From positions 1 through 15,798 of the forward strand of contig JAZOBC010000055.1 in NCBI GenBank assembly GCA_045595795.1: 15,798 nucleotides of DNA, read 5' to 3'. Numbering within the stretch: the stretch's first letter is position 1; each line of letters begins with the position of its first letter. Both the position numbers and the translations under genes were made by a program. Origin of the DNA: UMGS755 sp045595795 (GTDB lineage Bacteria; Bacillota; Clostridia; UBA1381; UBA9506). Below, one piece after another: positions 7,538-12,939 of the stretch. The notes beneath the pieces were generated by a model. That model did no database searches. It had not been told where the DNA came from and was given only the letters and a program-made list of their open reading frames with translations.

Positions 7538-7756
7538 ATGGCAAAAGAAGGCGTTTTAGAGCTGGAAGGTACCGTTTTAGAGTCGCTTCCCAACGCAATG
7601 TTTCAGGTAGAGCTTGAGAATGGCCATCAAATTCTGGCACATATCTCTGGCAAACTGAGAATGAATTTTATCAGAATTTTACCGGGCGATAAGGTTACAG
7701 TTGAACTGTCGCCCTATGACCTGACGAAAGGCCGAATCACCTGGAGAGCGAAATAA
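7538..7756 (+). CDS. infA: Translation initiation factor IF-1
   Basis: A 72-residue S1/OB-fold protein, full length for IF-1, which binds the 30S A site during initiation together with IF2 and IF3. Signatures are KEGVLELEGTVLESLPNAMF, HISGKLRMNFIRILPGDKV and the C-terminal LTKGRITWRAK. AGGAGG, overlapping the end of the KOW gene, lies 7 nt from the ATG. It is followed by a 62-nt gap and rpmJ, the standard infA-rpmJ order. Confidence 0.98.
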   Translation: MAKEGVLELEGTVLESLPNAMFQVELENGHQILAHISGKLRMNFIRILPGDKVTVELSPYDLTKGRITWRAK

Positions 7757-7818
7757 TCCGGGTGGCAAGCCGCTATAGAGATTTTAGGCTCATATGCAGC
7801 CTTTAAGGAGGAATTCAC

Positions 7819-7932
7819 ATGAAGGTCAGACCGTCTGTTAAACCTATTTGCGAAAAATGCAAAATCATTAAGCGCAAAGGTAAGGTTATGGTGATTTGTG
7901 AAAATCCCAAACACAAGCAGAAGCAGGGCTGA
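7819..7932 (+). CDS. rpmJ: 50S ribosomal protein L36, zinc form
   Basis: A 37-residue L36. The translation starts MKVRPSVKPICEKCKIIKRK and ends in PKHKQKQG. Zinc-ribbon ligands are C11, C14, C27 and H32, so this is the C+ form; many bacteria hold a zinc-free copy as a backup. L36 stabilises the region near the sarcin-ricin and GTPase centre RNA. The ribosome-binding site AAGGAGG lies 7 nt upstream. A 5-bp stem (AGGCT 7786-7790, AGCCT 7798-7802) precedes it. The gap downstream to rpsM is long and structured. Confidence 0.97.
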   Translation: MKVRPSVKPICEKCKIIKRKGKVMVICENPKHKQKQG

Positions 7933-8058
7933 GTATCAGTAGCCCCCTGCCCTGGGGGCGTACCTACATGTTAAAACCCGTGCGGGGCGGCTGCACGCTT
8001 CGGGCGTGACCCGCAAGGTTAGGCATATACACGATTGAAATGTATTGGAGGTGTAAAA
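7933..8058 (+). promoter_or_regulatory. Structured rpmJ-rpsM gap, possible alpha-operon leader
   Basis: This 126-nt gap is unusually GC-rich and folded. Stem 1 is GCCCCC/GGGGGC (7942-7947/7954-7959). Stem 2 is TGCGGG/CCCGCA (7981-7986/8010-8015) with an inner CACGC/GCGTG hairpin (7994-7998/8004-8008) and a TTCGG loop. Stem 2 competes with CCCG/CGGG (7977-7980/7983-7986) and GTGC/GCAC (7980-7983/7993-7996). ACCTACAT (7962-7969) can pair with ATGT (8040-8043) plus AGGT (8049-8052), covering the rpsM ribosome-binding site. No U run and no clear promoter are visible. Translational control of rpsM and its downstream genes is an inference, by analogy with the S4-bound alpha leader of E. coli. Confidence 0.5.
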
Positions 8059-8427
8059 ATGGCAAGAATTTCAGGTGTAGACTTACCCAGAGAAAAGAGA
8101 GTAGAAATTGGCTTGACCTACGTTTACGGTATTGGTCTTTCCAGCTCCCGTAAAATCTTGGCAGCAACCGGTATCAATCCTGATACACGCGTGAAAGATC
8201 TCACAGAGGACGAGGTTTCCAAGCTGAGAGATATCATTGACAATGAATATACGGTAGAGGGTGACTTAAGACGTAACGTTGCTTTGGACATCAAGCGTTT
8301 GATGGAAATTGGCTGTTACAGAGGCATTCGTCACAGAAAGGGCTTACCCGTTCGCGGTCAGAGAACTAAGACCAACGCCAGAACAAGAAAAGGTCCGGCC
8401 AGAACAATTGCAAACAAGAAGAAATAA
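8059..8427 (+). CDS. rpsM: 30S ribosomal protein S13
   Basis: A 122-residue S13 in the head of the 30S subunit, contacting the 50S central protuberance and P-site tRNA. I place the start at ATG 8059 (MARISGVDLPREKRVEIGLT), which has GGAGGTG at 8047-8053. A TTG 24 nt upstream is in frame but not conserved. The basic C-terminus (RGQRTKTNARTRKGPARTIA, then NKKK) is typical. It is the first gene of the alpha segment and is preceded by a structured 126-nt gap. Confidence 0.97.
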   Translation: MARISGVDLPREKRVEIGLTYVYGIGLSSSRKILAATGINPDTRVKDLTEDEVSKLRDIIDNEYTVEGDLRRNVALDIKRLMEIGCYRGIRHRKGLPVRGQRTKTNARTRKGPARTIANKKK

Positions 8428-8577
8428 GGCTTCATAACCTCTGTTTCTTCCCTTGCTATAGCTGCTGAGGCGGTTATGGCAGCGTGATGAAATTGCTAAT
8501 ACTGTTATAAACCTTTCTAAATACATTGTCTGCTCAAGGCAGACAGGAATATGAGCTTTGCGAAAGGAGGAGCAAAC
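8428..8577 (+). promoter_or_regulatory. Structured rpsM-rpsK gap with two hairpins
   Basis: A 150-nt gap between genes that are normally close. A long-range stem joins TCATAACC (8432-8439) to GGTTATGG (8472-8479, one G-T pair). A compact hairpin TGTCTGC/GCAGACA (8527-8533/8539-8545) with a 5-nt loop ends 17 nt before the AAAGGAGG of rpsK. TGTTATAAA (8503-8511) resembles an extended -10 element, with only a poor -35 (GTGATG, 8484-8489), so an internal promoter is possible but weak. No U tract follows either hairpin. A role in processing or translational control of rpsK is inferred. Confidence 0.42.
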
Positions 8578-8970
8578 ATGGCAAAAGTAGCAAGAAGAAC
8601 AACTCGCAGAAAAGTTAAGAAAAATATTGAGCGTGGTGCGGTGCATATCCAATCCACCTTTAATAACACAATTGTTACAATTACTGACGTTGCCGGCAAT
8701 GCAATCAGCTGGGCGTCATCCGGTGGACTGGGCTTCCGTGGCTCCAGAAAGAGCACACCGTTTGCTGCACAGATGGCAGCAGAAACCGCAGCTAAGGCTG
8801 CTATGGAACATGGCCTGAAAACTGTTGAAGTTTACGTTAAGGGTCCCGGTTCCGGTAGAGAAGCTGCAATCCGTGCACTGCAGGCAGCAGGTCTTGAGGT
8901 TAGCATGATTAAAGATGTTACCCCCATTCCTCACAATGGCTGCAGACCGCCGAAAAGAAGAAGAGTTTGA
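8578..8970 (+). CDS. rpsK: 30S ribosomal protein S11
   Basis: A 130-residue S11 on the 30S platform, next to the mRNA exit and S18/S6. I place the start at ATG 8578 (MAKVARRTTRRKVKKNIERG), 7 nt after AAAGGAGG. An ATG 27 nt upstream (8551) is in frame but lies before the ribosome-binding site. Signatures are NNTIVTITDVAGNAISWASS, GFRGSRKSTPFAAQMAAE, and the C-terminal PIPHNGCRPPKRRRV. Confidence 0.97.
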   Translation: MAKVARRTTRRKVKKNIERGAVHIQSTFNNTIVTITDVAGNAISWASSGGLGFRGSRKSTPFAAQMAAETAAKAAMEHGLKTVEVYVKGPGSGREAAIRALQAAGLEVSMIKDVTPIPHNGCRPPKRRRV

Positions 8971-8981
8971 TTTTATCCATG

Positions 8982-9008
8982 GTTTGTCTTATGTATCATA
9001 AGACAAAC
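8982..9008 (+). repeat. 12-bp perfect inverted repeat in the rpsK-rpsD gap
   Basis: GTTTGTCTTATG (8982-8993) and CATAAGACAAAC (8997-9008) are exact reverse complements around a 3-nt TAT centre. The repeat fills most of the 67-nt gap and ends 11 nt before the rpsD ribosome-binding site. The sequence after it (GTCAATAATTG) has no U run, and rpsD and rpoA lie downstream in the same direction, so a full terminator is unlikely. It may be an RNase III/RNA processing site, an mRNA stabiliser protecting the upstream message, or a binding site. Confidence 0.6.
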
Positions 9009-9037
9009 GTCAATAATTGAGGAGGTGTAATTCCGAA

Positions 9038-9667
9038 ATGGCACGTTATACAGGTGCAGTATGCAGACTTTGCCGTAGAGAAGGACAGAAGTTGTTCTTA
9101 AAGGGCGAACGTTGCTACACTGATAAATGCGGTATCGAGAGAAGAAAATATGCTCCGGGCATGCACGGCCAAAGCCGGAAAAAGCTGTCGGAATACGGCG
9201 TGCAGCTGAGAGAAAAGCAAAAGGCCAGAAGATATTATGGCGTTTTGGAATCCCAGTTTAGAAAATATTTTGAAATGGCAAACAAGATGAAGGGTATCAC
9301 AGGTGAAAACCTGCTCTCCGTTTTGGAAAGCAGACTTGACAACGTGGTATACCGTCTTGGTTTCGGTATGTCAAGACCTGAAGCAAGACAGCTTGTTACA
9401 CACGGTCATTTCACTGTTAACGGCAAGAAGGTTAATATTCCGTCTTACTTAGTGAAACCCGGTGATGTAGTTGCGATCTGCGAAAAGAGCAGAGGCAGCG
9501 AGAAAATCAAAGAAGTTTTAGAGAAAACGGAATCAAGAAATGTTCCCCAGTGGTTGGATCTGGATCGCAATACGCTTTCCGGTAAGGTTCTGACCTTGGC
9601 TCAGCGTGAACACATTGACCTTGAGCTTGCTGAACACTTGATCGTTGAGTTGTACTCTAAGAACTAA
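9038..9667 (+). CDS. rpsD: 30S ribosomal protein S4, four-cysteine form
   Basis: A 209-residue S4, a primary 16S rRNA-binding protein that nucleates 30S body assembly. I place the start at ATG 9038 (MARYTGAVCRLCRREGQKLF); the frame opens earlier, at TTG 9017, but that overlaps the ribosome-binding site. AGGAGGTG (9020-9027) lies 10 nt upstream. The N-terminal zinc site is C9, C12, C26, C31; the S4 RNA-binding domain is at about residues 95-160 (SRLDNVVYRLGFGMSRPEAR). The gene is inside the alpha segment, unlike B. subtilis, where rpsD is separate. S4 is the known autorepressor of the alpha operon in E. coli. Confidence 0.97.
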   Translation: MARYTGAVCRLCRREGQKLFLKGERCYTDKCGIERRKYAPGMHGQSRKKLSEYGVQLREKQKARRYYGVLESQFRKYFEMANKMKGITGENLLSVLESRLDNVVYRLGFGMSRPEARQLVTHGHFTVNGKKVNIPSYLVKPGDVVAICEKSRGSEKIKEVLEKTESRNVPQWLDLDRNTLSGKVLTLAQREHIDLELAEHLIVELYSKN

Positions 9668-9759
9668 GGTTGATCTTATCGCTGAGATAAAGGCCTTCTT
9701 TGAAGGTCTGTATACCCTCGCAAATAAGATTTTCGCTATGAAAGCGTGAAACCAAACCT

Positions 9760-9812
9760 AAGAAAGTGTTCGTGTGCGTTGTCGCTCAGAACATGCAAGA
9801 GAACACTTTTTT
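9760..9812 (+). repeat. Large stem-loop in the rpsD-rpoA gap
   Basis: AAGAAAGTGTTC (9760-9771) pairs with GAACACTTTTTT (9801-9812): 12 bp including one G-T pair, with a 29-nt loop. The T run of the right arm is consumed by the stem and is followed by GTTGATGG, so this is at best a weak or conditional terminator. It ends just before the -35 element of the predicted rpoA promoter. Upstream, smaller hairpins occur at TTATC/GATAA (9676-9690) and CCTTC/GAAGG (about 9693-9706). Confidence 0.45.
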
Positions 9813-9813
9813 G

Positions 9814-9843
9814 TTGATGGAAGAGCCAGCTCTTCTGTACAAT
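9814..9843 (+). promoter_or_regulatory. Predicted sigma-A promoter of rpoA-rplQ with a palindromic spacer
   Basis: TTGATG (9814-9819) and TACAAT (9838-9843) fit a vegetative -35/-10 pair with an 18-nt spacer. Within the spacer lies an inverted repeat with 7-bp arms, GAAGAGC (9820-9826) and GCTCTTC (9829-9835). This is where a repressor or activator could act. The -10 is 23 nt before the rpoA ATG, so the expected transcript has a leader of only about 15 nt holding the GAGGGAGGG ribosome-binding site. Confidence 0.5.
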
Positions 9844-9866
9844 AAAAAAGAGGGAGGGTTTAGTCT

Positions 9867-10817
9867 ATGTTGGAAATTGAAAAACCAAATGTTGAGTGTT
9901 TGGAACTTGCTCCCGACGGCAAGTATGGTAAATTCGTTGCAGAACCGCTCGAAAGAGGCTATGGCACAACGCTTGGTAACTCGCTGAGAAGAATGCTTCT
10001 GTCATCACTTCCCGGTGCGGCTGCTACCAGCGTGAAAATTGACGGCGTGCTTCACGAATTTTCTACCATTCCTGGCGTTAAGGAAGATGTGACAGAGATT
10101 ATTCTGAACATCAAGCAGATTGCTGTCAAGCTCCATTGCGATACACCAAAGGTTGTGTATATTGAAATGGAAGGCGAAGGCGAAATCAAAGCCGGCGACA
10201 TTAAGCTGGACTCTGATATCGAGATTTTCAATCCCGACCTTCACATTGCAACCTTAAACAAGGATGCGAAGCTGTACATGGAAATTACCTTCAGCAAGGG
10301 CAGAGGTTATGTTTCTGCTGAGCGTAACAAGCAGCTGAACCAAAACATCATTGGCGTTATCCCTGTTGACTCAATTTACACACCGGTTCACCGGGTAAAC
10401 TATTTTGTAGAAAATACCCGTGTTGGACAAATCACCGATTATGATAAGCTCACGCTGGAAGTTTGGACAAACGGCTCCATTCGTCCTGATGAAGCAGTCA
10501 GCCTGGCTGCTAAAATCATTAATGAGCATTTGATGCAGTTCATTGATTTATCAGAAGAAGCAAAGAATGCTGAGATTATGATTGAGAAGGAAGAAGGTAA
10601 GAAAGAAAAGGTTCTGGAGATGACAATTGAAGAACTTGATCTTTCCGTTCGTTCCTATAATTGCTTAAAGCGTGCCGGTATCAATACGGTAGAAGATTTG
10701 ACTAAGCGTACCGAGGAAGATATGGTTAAGGTTAGAAACCTGGGCCGTAAGTCCTTGGAAGAAGTCATTGAAAAGCTTCATGGCTTAGGTCAGACCTTTG
10801 CAAAGAAAGAAGATTAA
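9867..10817 (+). CDS. rpoA: DNA-directed RNA polymerase subunit alpha
   Basis: A 316-residue alpha subunit, normal length. Residues 1-230 form the N-terminal domain that dimerises and nucleates beta and beta' assembly; signatures are RGYGTTLGNSLRRMLLSSLP near residue 31 and the block ending DYDKLTLEVWTNGSI. After an acidic/basic linker (about 231-250), the C-terminal domain (about 250-316) holds the helix-hairpin-helix surface that binds UP elements and activators (DLSVRSYNCLKRAGI, RNLGRKSLEEV). A gap of 199 nt with hairpins and a predicted promoter precedes it, so it may be expressed partly independently of rpsD. Confidence 0.98.
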   Translation: MLEIEKPNVECLELAPDGKYGKFVAEPLERGYGTTLGNSLRRMLLSSLPGAAATSVKIDGVLHEFSTIPGVKEDVTEIILNIKQIAVKLHCDTPKVVYIEMEGEGEIKAGDIKLDSDIEIFNPDLHIATLNKDAKLYMEITFSKGRGYVSAERNKQLNQNIIGVIPVDSIYTPVHRVNYFVENTRVGQITDYDKLTLEVWTNGSIRPDEAVSLAAKIINEHLMQFIDLSEEAKNAEIMIEKEEGKKEKVLEMTIEELDLSVRSYNCLKRAGINTVEDLTKRTEEDMVKVRNLGRKSLEEVIEKLHGLGQTFAKKED

Positions 10818-10829
10818 AAAACTATCTTT

Positions 10830-10874
10830 GGTAGACCTTCATCCTCTATGCAGCTTTTTAGCTGTGGGTCTACC
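10830..10874 (+). repeat. Two-tier hairpin in the rpoA-rplQ gap
   Basis: GGTAGACC (10830-10837) pairs with GGTCTACC (10867-10874), an 8-bp outer stem. Inside it CAGCT (10851-10855) pairs with AGCTG (10860-10864) around TTTT. It occupies half of the 88-nt gap before rplQ. No U run follows (GGACCAAACC), so a terminator is not supported; an mRNA processing or stability element is a reasonable guess. Confidence 0.5.
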
Positions 10875-10905
10875 GGACCAAACCGATTAAAAGGAGGGTA
10901 ATAAG

Positions 10906-11250
10906 ATGCCGGGTACAAGAAAACTGGGTCGTCCTACCGACCAGAGAAATGCTATGCTCAGAAACCTTGTAACATCTTTGTTGGAAAACGGTAAAATCGA
11001 AACAACGGTTAGCCGTGCCAAGGAAACAAGATGTATGGCTGAAAAAATGATTACACTGGGTAAGGATAACACCTTAGCTTCCAGAAGAAGTGCTTTATCA
11101 TATCTTATGAAGAAAAGCGTGGTATATAAGCTTTTTGAAGAAATCGCTCCTAAATATGCAGAGCGTAACGGCGGATATACCAGAATCATTAAAGCCGGCC
11201 CCAGAAGAGGCGACGGTGCTGAAATGGCTATCATTGAACTGGTAGACTAA
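10906..11250 (+). CDS. rplQ: 50S ribosomal protein L17
   Basis: A 114-residue L17, the usual short bacterial length, located near the peptide exit of the 50S subunit. It shows RKLGRPTDQRNAMLRNLVTS at the N-terminus, the block ETTVSRAKETR, and the C-terminal GYTRIIKAGPRRGDGAEMAI followed by IELVD. The start has AAGGAGGG about 8 nt upstream. It is the last gene of the superoperon and is followed 14 nt later by a strong terminator. Confidence 0.97.
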   Translation: MPGTRKLGRPTDQRNAMLRNLVTSLLENGKIETTVSRAKETRCMAEKMITLGKDNTLASRRSALSYLMKKSVVYKLFEEIAPKYAERNGGYTRIIKAGPRRGDGAEMAIIELVD

Positions 11251-11264
11251 TATTTACAACAAGT

Positions 11265-11299
11265 AAAAGGACTATCTCCTTCGAGATAGTCCTTTTTAT
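11265..11299 (+). terminator. Intrinsic terminator of the ribosomal superoperon
   Basis: AAAAGGACTATCTC (11265-11278) pairs perfectly with GAGATAGTCCTTTT (11283-11296) around a CTTC tetraloop, giving a 14-bp stem ending in a T tract (11293-11297). It directly follows rplQ and marks the end of the essential block. Confidence 0.93.
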
Positions 11300-11330
11300 A
11301 TGTTTTAGAAATCCGAAAATATCAATATAG

Positions 11331-11384
11331 TATAATTATTATATCAAATTAGCAAAAGACCGCTGTTTTGTTGAATGATATAAT
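11331..11384 (+). promoter_or_regulatory. Promoter region of the sugar isomerase-kinase operon
   Basis: An extended -10 element, TG-A-TATAAT (11376-11384), lies about 50 nt before the isomerase ATG, with no recognisable -35 hexamer, as is common for activator-dependent promoters. Upstream lies a palindromic AT-rich block, TATAATTATTATA (11331-11343), which contains another -10-like hexamer. The same 14-mer (with one more T) occurs on the opposite strand in the AraC-gene promoter at 13835-13848. After the -10, TAGGT/ACCTA (11395-11399/11406-11410) could form a short operator-like repeat. Confidence 0.45.
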
Positions 11385-11434
11385 AAGCGTAGAATAGGTC
11401 CTTAAACCTAAACATAACAAGGGGAGGCATTTTT

Positions 11435-12001
11435 ATGCTGACATATCAGGATTACGAAAAATTTACACAGGAAGCAAGCAAATATTTAGAAAAAGCCGGC
11501 ATTGTGATCACCGAGGAAGAACGCAGCCGAATGGAAGTGGCAGAATATGACTTGGGTTGCATTGAAGAGGTTGGCCTTGAATTGGTTGTATATGTAAACA
11601 CGGAGCGTTGCTGTGCTAAAGAGTTGGTTCTTCTGCCGGGACAAACCTGTCCGGAACACAGACATCCGGAAATCGATGGTCAAGAAGGTAAAGAAGAAAC
11701 ATTTCGTTGTCGGTATGGCACCGTATATCTCTATGTTGAGGGTGAAGGAAGCGAGGATATCTGTGCGACTTTGCCGACTGGGATGGAGCAATATTTCACT
11801 TGCCGTAAGGAAATTATTTTACAACCGGGCGAACAATATACCATTATGCCTAATACATTCCATTGGTTTCAGGCAGGAGCGGAGGGCGCTGTTGTATCAG
11901 AATTTTCAACAAAGAGCAGAGATGAATATGATATTTATACAGACCCCAGAATTGATGCTGCAGGCAAAAGACAGATTGACCGAAAAGAGGGCTTACAATG
12001 A
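11435..12001 (+). CDS. D-lyxose isomerase family sugar isomerase
   Basis: A 188-residue cupin protein of the D-lyxose ketol-isomerase family (Pfam Lyx_isomer). The metal site is clear: EHRHPE with H75 and H77, E88 in GKEETFRCRYG, and H143 in MPNTFHWFQ. Known members interconvert D-lyxose and D-xylulose and usually also D-mannose and D-fructose, in the cytosol with Mn2+. The length resembles the short B. subtilis YdaE type more than the longer E. coli form. A GGGGAGG site lies 7 nt before the ATG. Its last 4 nt overlap the kinase start (ATGA), indicating coupled translation. The exact substrate is inferred. Confidence 0.85.
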   Translation: MLTYQDYEKFTQEASKYLEKAGIVITEEERSRMEVAEYDLGCIEEVGLELVVYVNTERCCAKELVLLPGQTCPEHRHPEIDGQEGKEETFRCRYGTVYLYVEGEGSEDICATLPTGMEQYFTCRKEIILQPGEQYTIMPNTFHWFQAGAEGAVVSEFSTKSRDEYDIYTDPRIDAAGKRQIDRKEGLQ

Positions 12002-12939
12002 AGCGGTTTGATGTTGTTGCGTTAGGTGAAATTTTAATTGATATGACTTATGCAGGCAAAAGCGAAGGGGGGCAAACTTTATTTGAGCAAAATCCCGGAG
12101 GCGCTCCTGCAAATGTTTTGGCCGCTGTTCAGCGCTGTGGTGGAAAAACGGCGTTCATTGGCAAGGTTGGAAACGATATGCACGGTGATTTCTTGCGAAT
12201 GACCTTAGAGAAGGAAGGAATTTGCACAGAGGGAATGGTTGTTGATGAAAGCGTCTTCACAACGCTGGCGTTTGTCAGCCTAAATGAAAGTGGTGAAAGA
12301 AGCTTTTCCTTTGCCAGAAAGCCAGGAGCAGATACCTGCTTGTCTTTTGCGGAAGTAAAACAAGAGTTTATTCAAAATACAAAAATCTTTCATGTGGGTT
12401 CTCTTTCTTTGACTGATGAACCGGCAAAAACTGCAACAATACGTGCACTTGAGATGGCTAAAACGTGCAACTGCATTGTTTCTTATGACCCCAACTATCG
12501 GGCCTCATTATGGCATAACGAGGCTGATGCAATCAAAGGTATGCGTTCTATCCTATCTTATGTAGATGTTATCAAAATATCAGATGAGGAAACAGAACTT
12601 CTAACAGGAGAGAAAGATATCTACGCGGCATCACAGATTTTGCAGGATTGCGGAATTAAAGTTGTTATTATTACCATGGGCAAAGACGGAGCAATCGTAC
12701 GAACAAAAGATGGTGTGATTCATTCCCCGGCAGCAGCGGAGAAAGTGGTTGATACTACCGGTGCAGGTGATGCATTTATGGGCGGGTTTTTGTGGCAACT
12801 GGCCAAGAGCGGTAAGGCCTGCAGCGCCGTTACATTAGAGGATATACAGAATTTTGCCGACTTTGCAAATCGGGTTTCAGGCTTTTGTGTTGGAAAAAGA
12901 GGTGCGATTTGCGCCATGCCATACGAAAATCAGCTATAA
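11998..12939 (+). CDS. PfkB-family sugar kinase, fructokinase-like
   Basis: A 313-residue ribokinase/PfkB-family kinase. N-terminal substrate-site motifs are GGAPANV (residues 34-40) and GKVGNDMHGDF (about 55-65). The ATP/anion-hole motif DTTGAGDAFMGGF (252-264) has the catalytic D258. The DPNYR motif at 164-168 is typical of fructokinases and 2-keto-3-deoxygluconate kinases. Following an isomerase that makes a ketose, phosphorylation of fructose is the best guess; other ketoses remain possible. Its start overlaps the isomerase stop, and its stop overlaps the 3' end of the convergent regulator gene by 6 nt, leaving no room for a separate terminator. Confidence 0.85.
   Translation: MKRFDVVALGEILIDMTYAGKSEGGQTLFEQNPGGAPANVLAAVQRCGGKTAFIGKVGNDMHGDFLRMTLEKEGICTEGMVVDESVFTTLAFVSLNESGERSFSFARKPGADTCLSFAEVKQEFIQNTKIFHVGSLSLTDEPAKTATIRALEMAKTCNCIVSYDPNYRASLWHNEADAIKGMRSILSYVDVIKISDEETELLTGEKDIYAASQILQDCGIKVVIITMGKDGAIVRTKDGVIHSPAAAEKVVDTTGAGDAFMGGFLWQLAKSGKACSAVTLEDIQNFADFANRVSGFCVGKRGAICAMPYENQL

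Noticed and set aside
8344..8652. A 102-codon - strand frame across the rpsM-rpsK gap
   Set aside because: Both ends lie on real ribosomal genes; it has a cysteine/serine-rich random look and no start signals.
8982..9008. Reading the rpsK-rpsD inverted repeat as a terminator
   Set aside because: No T tract follows on the + strand, and essential genes in the same direction lie downstream.
9760..9812. Reading the rpsD-rpoA stem-loop as a full terminator
   Set aside because: The T run belongs to the stem and the loop is 29 nt; an attenuating role is possible but not shown.
9766..9987. A 73-codon + strand frame covering the rpoA promoter and start
   Set aside because: It overlaps rpoA in another frame, and its start lies within the stem-loop without a ribosome-binding site.
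11613..12011. A 132-codon + strand frame inside the isomerase gene
   Set aside because: It is out of frame with a clear cupin isomerase and shows no domain of its own.
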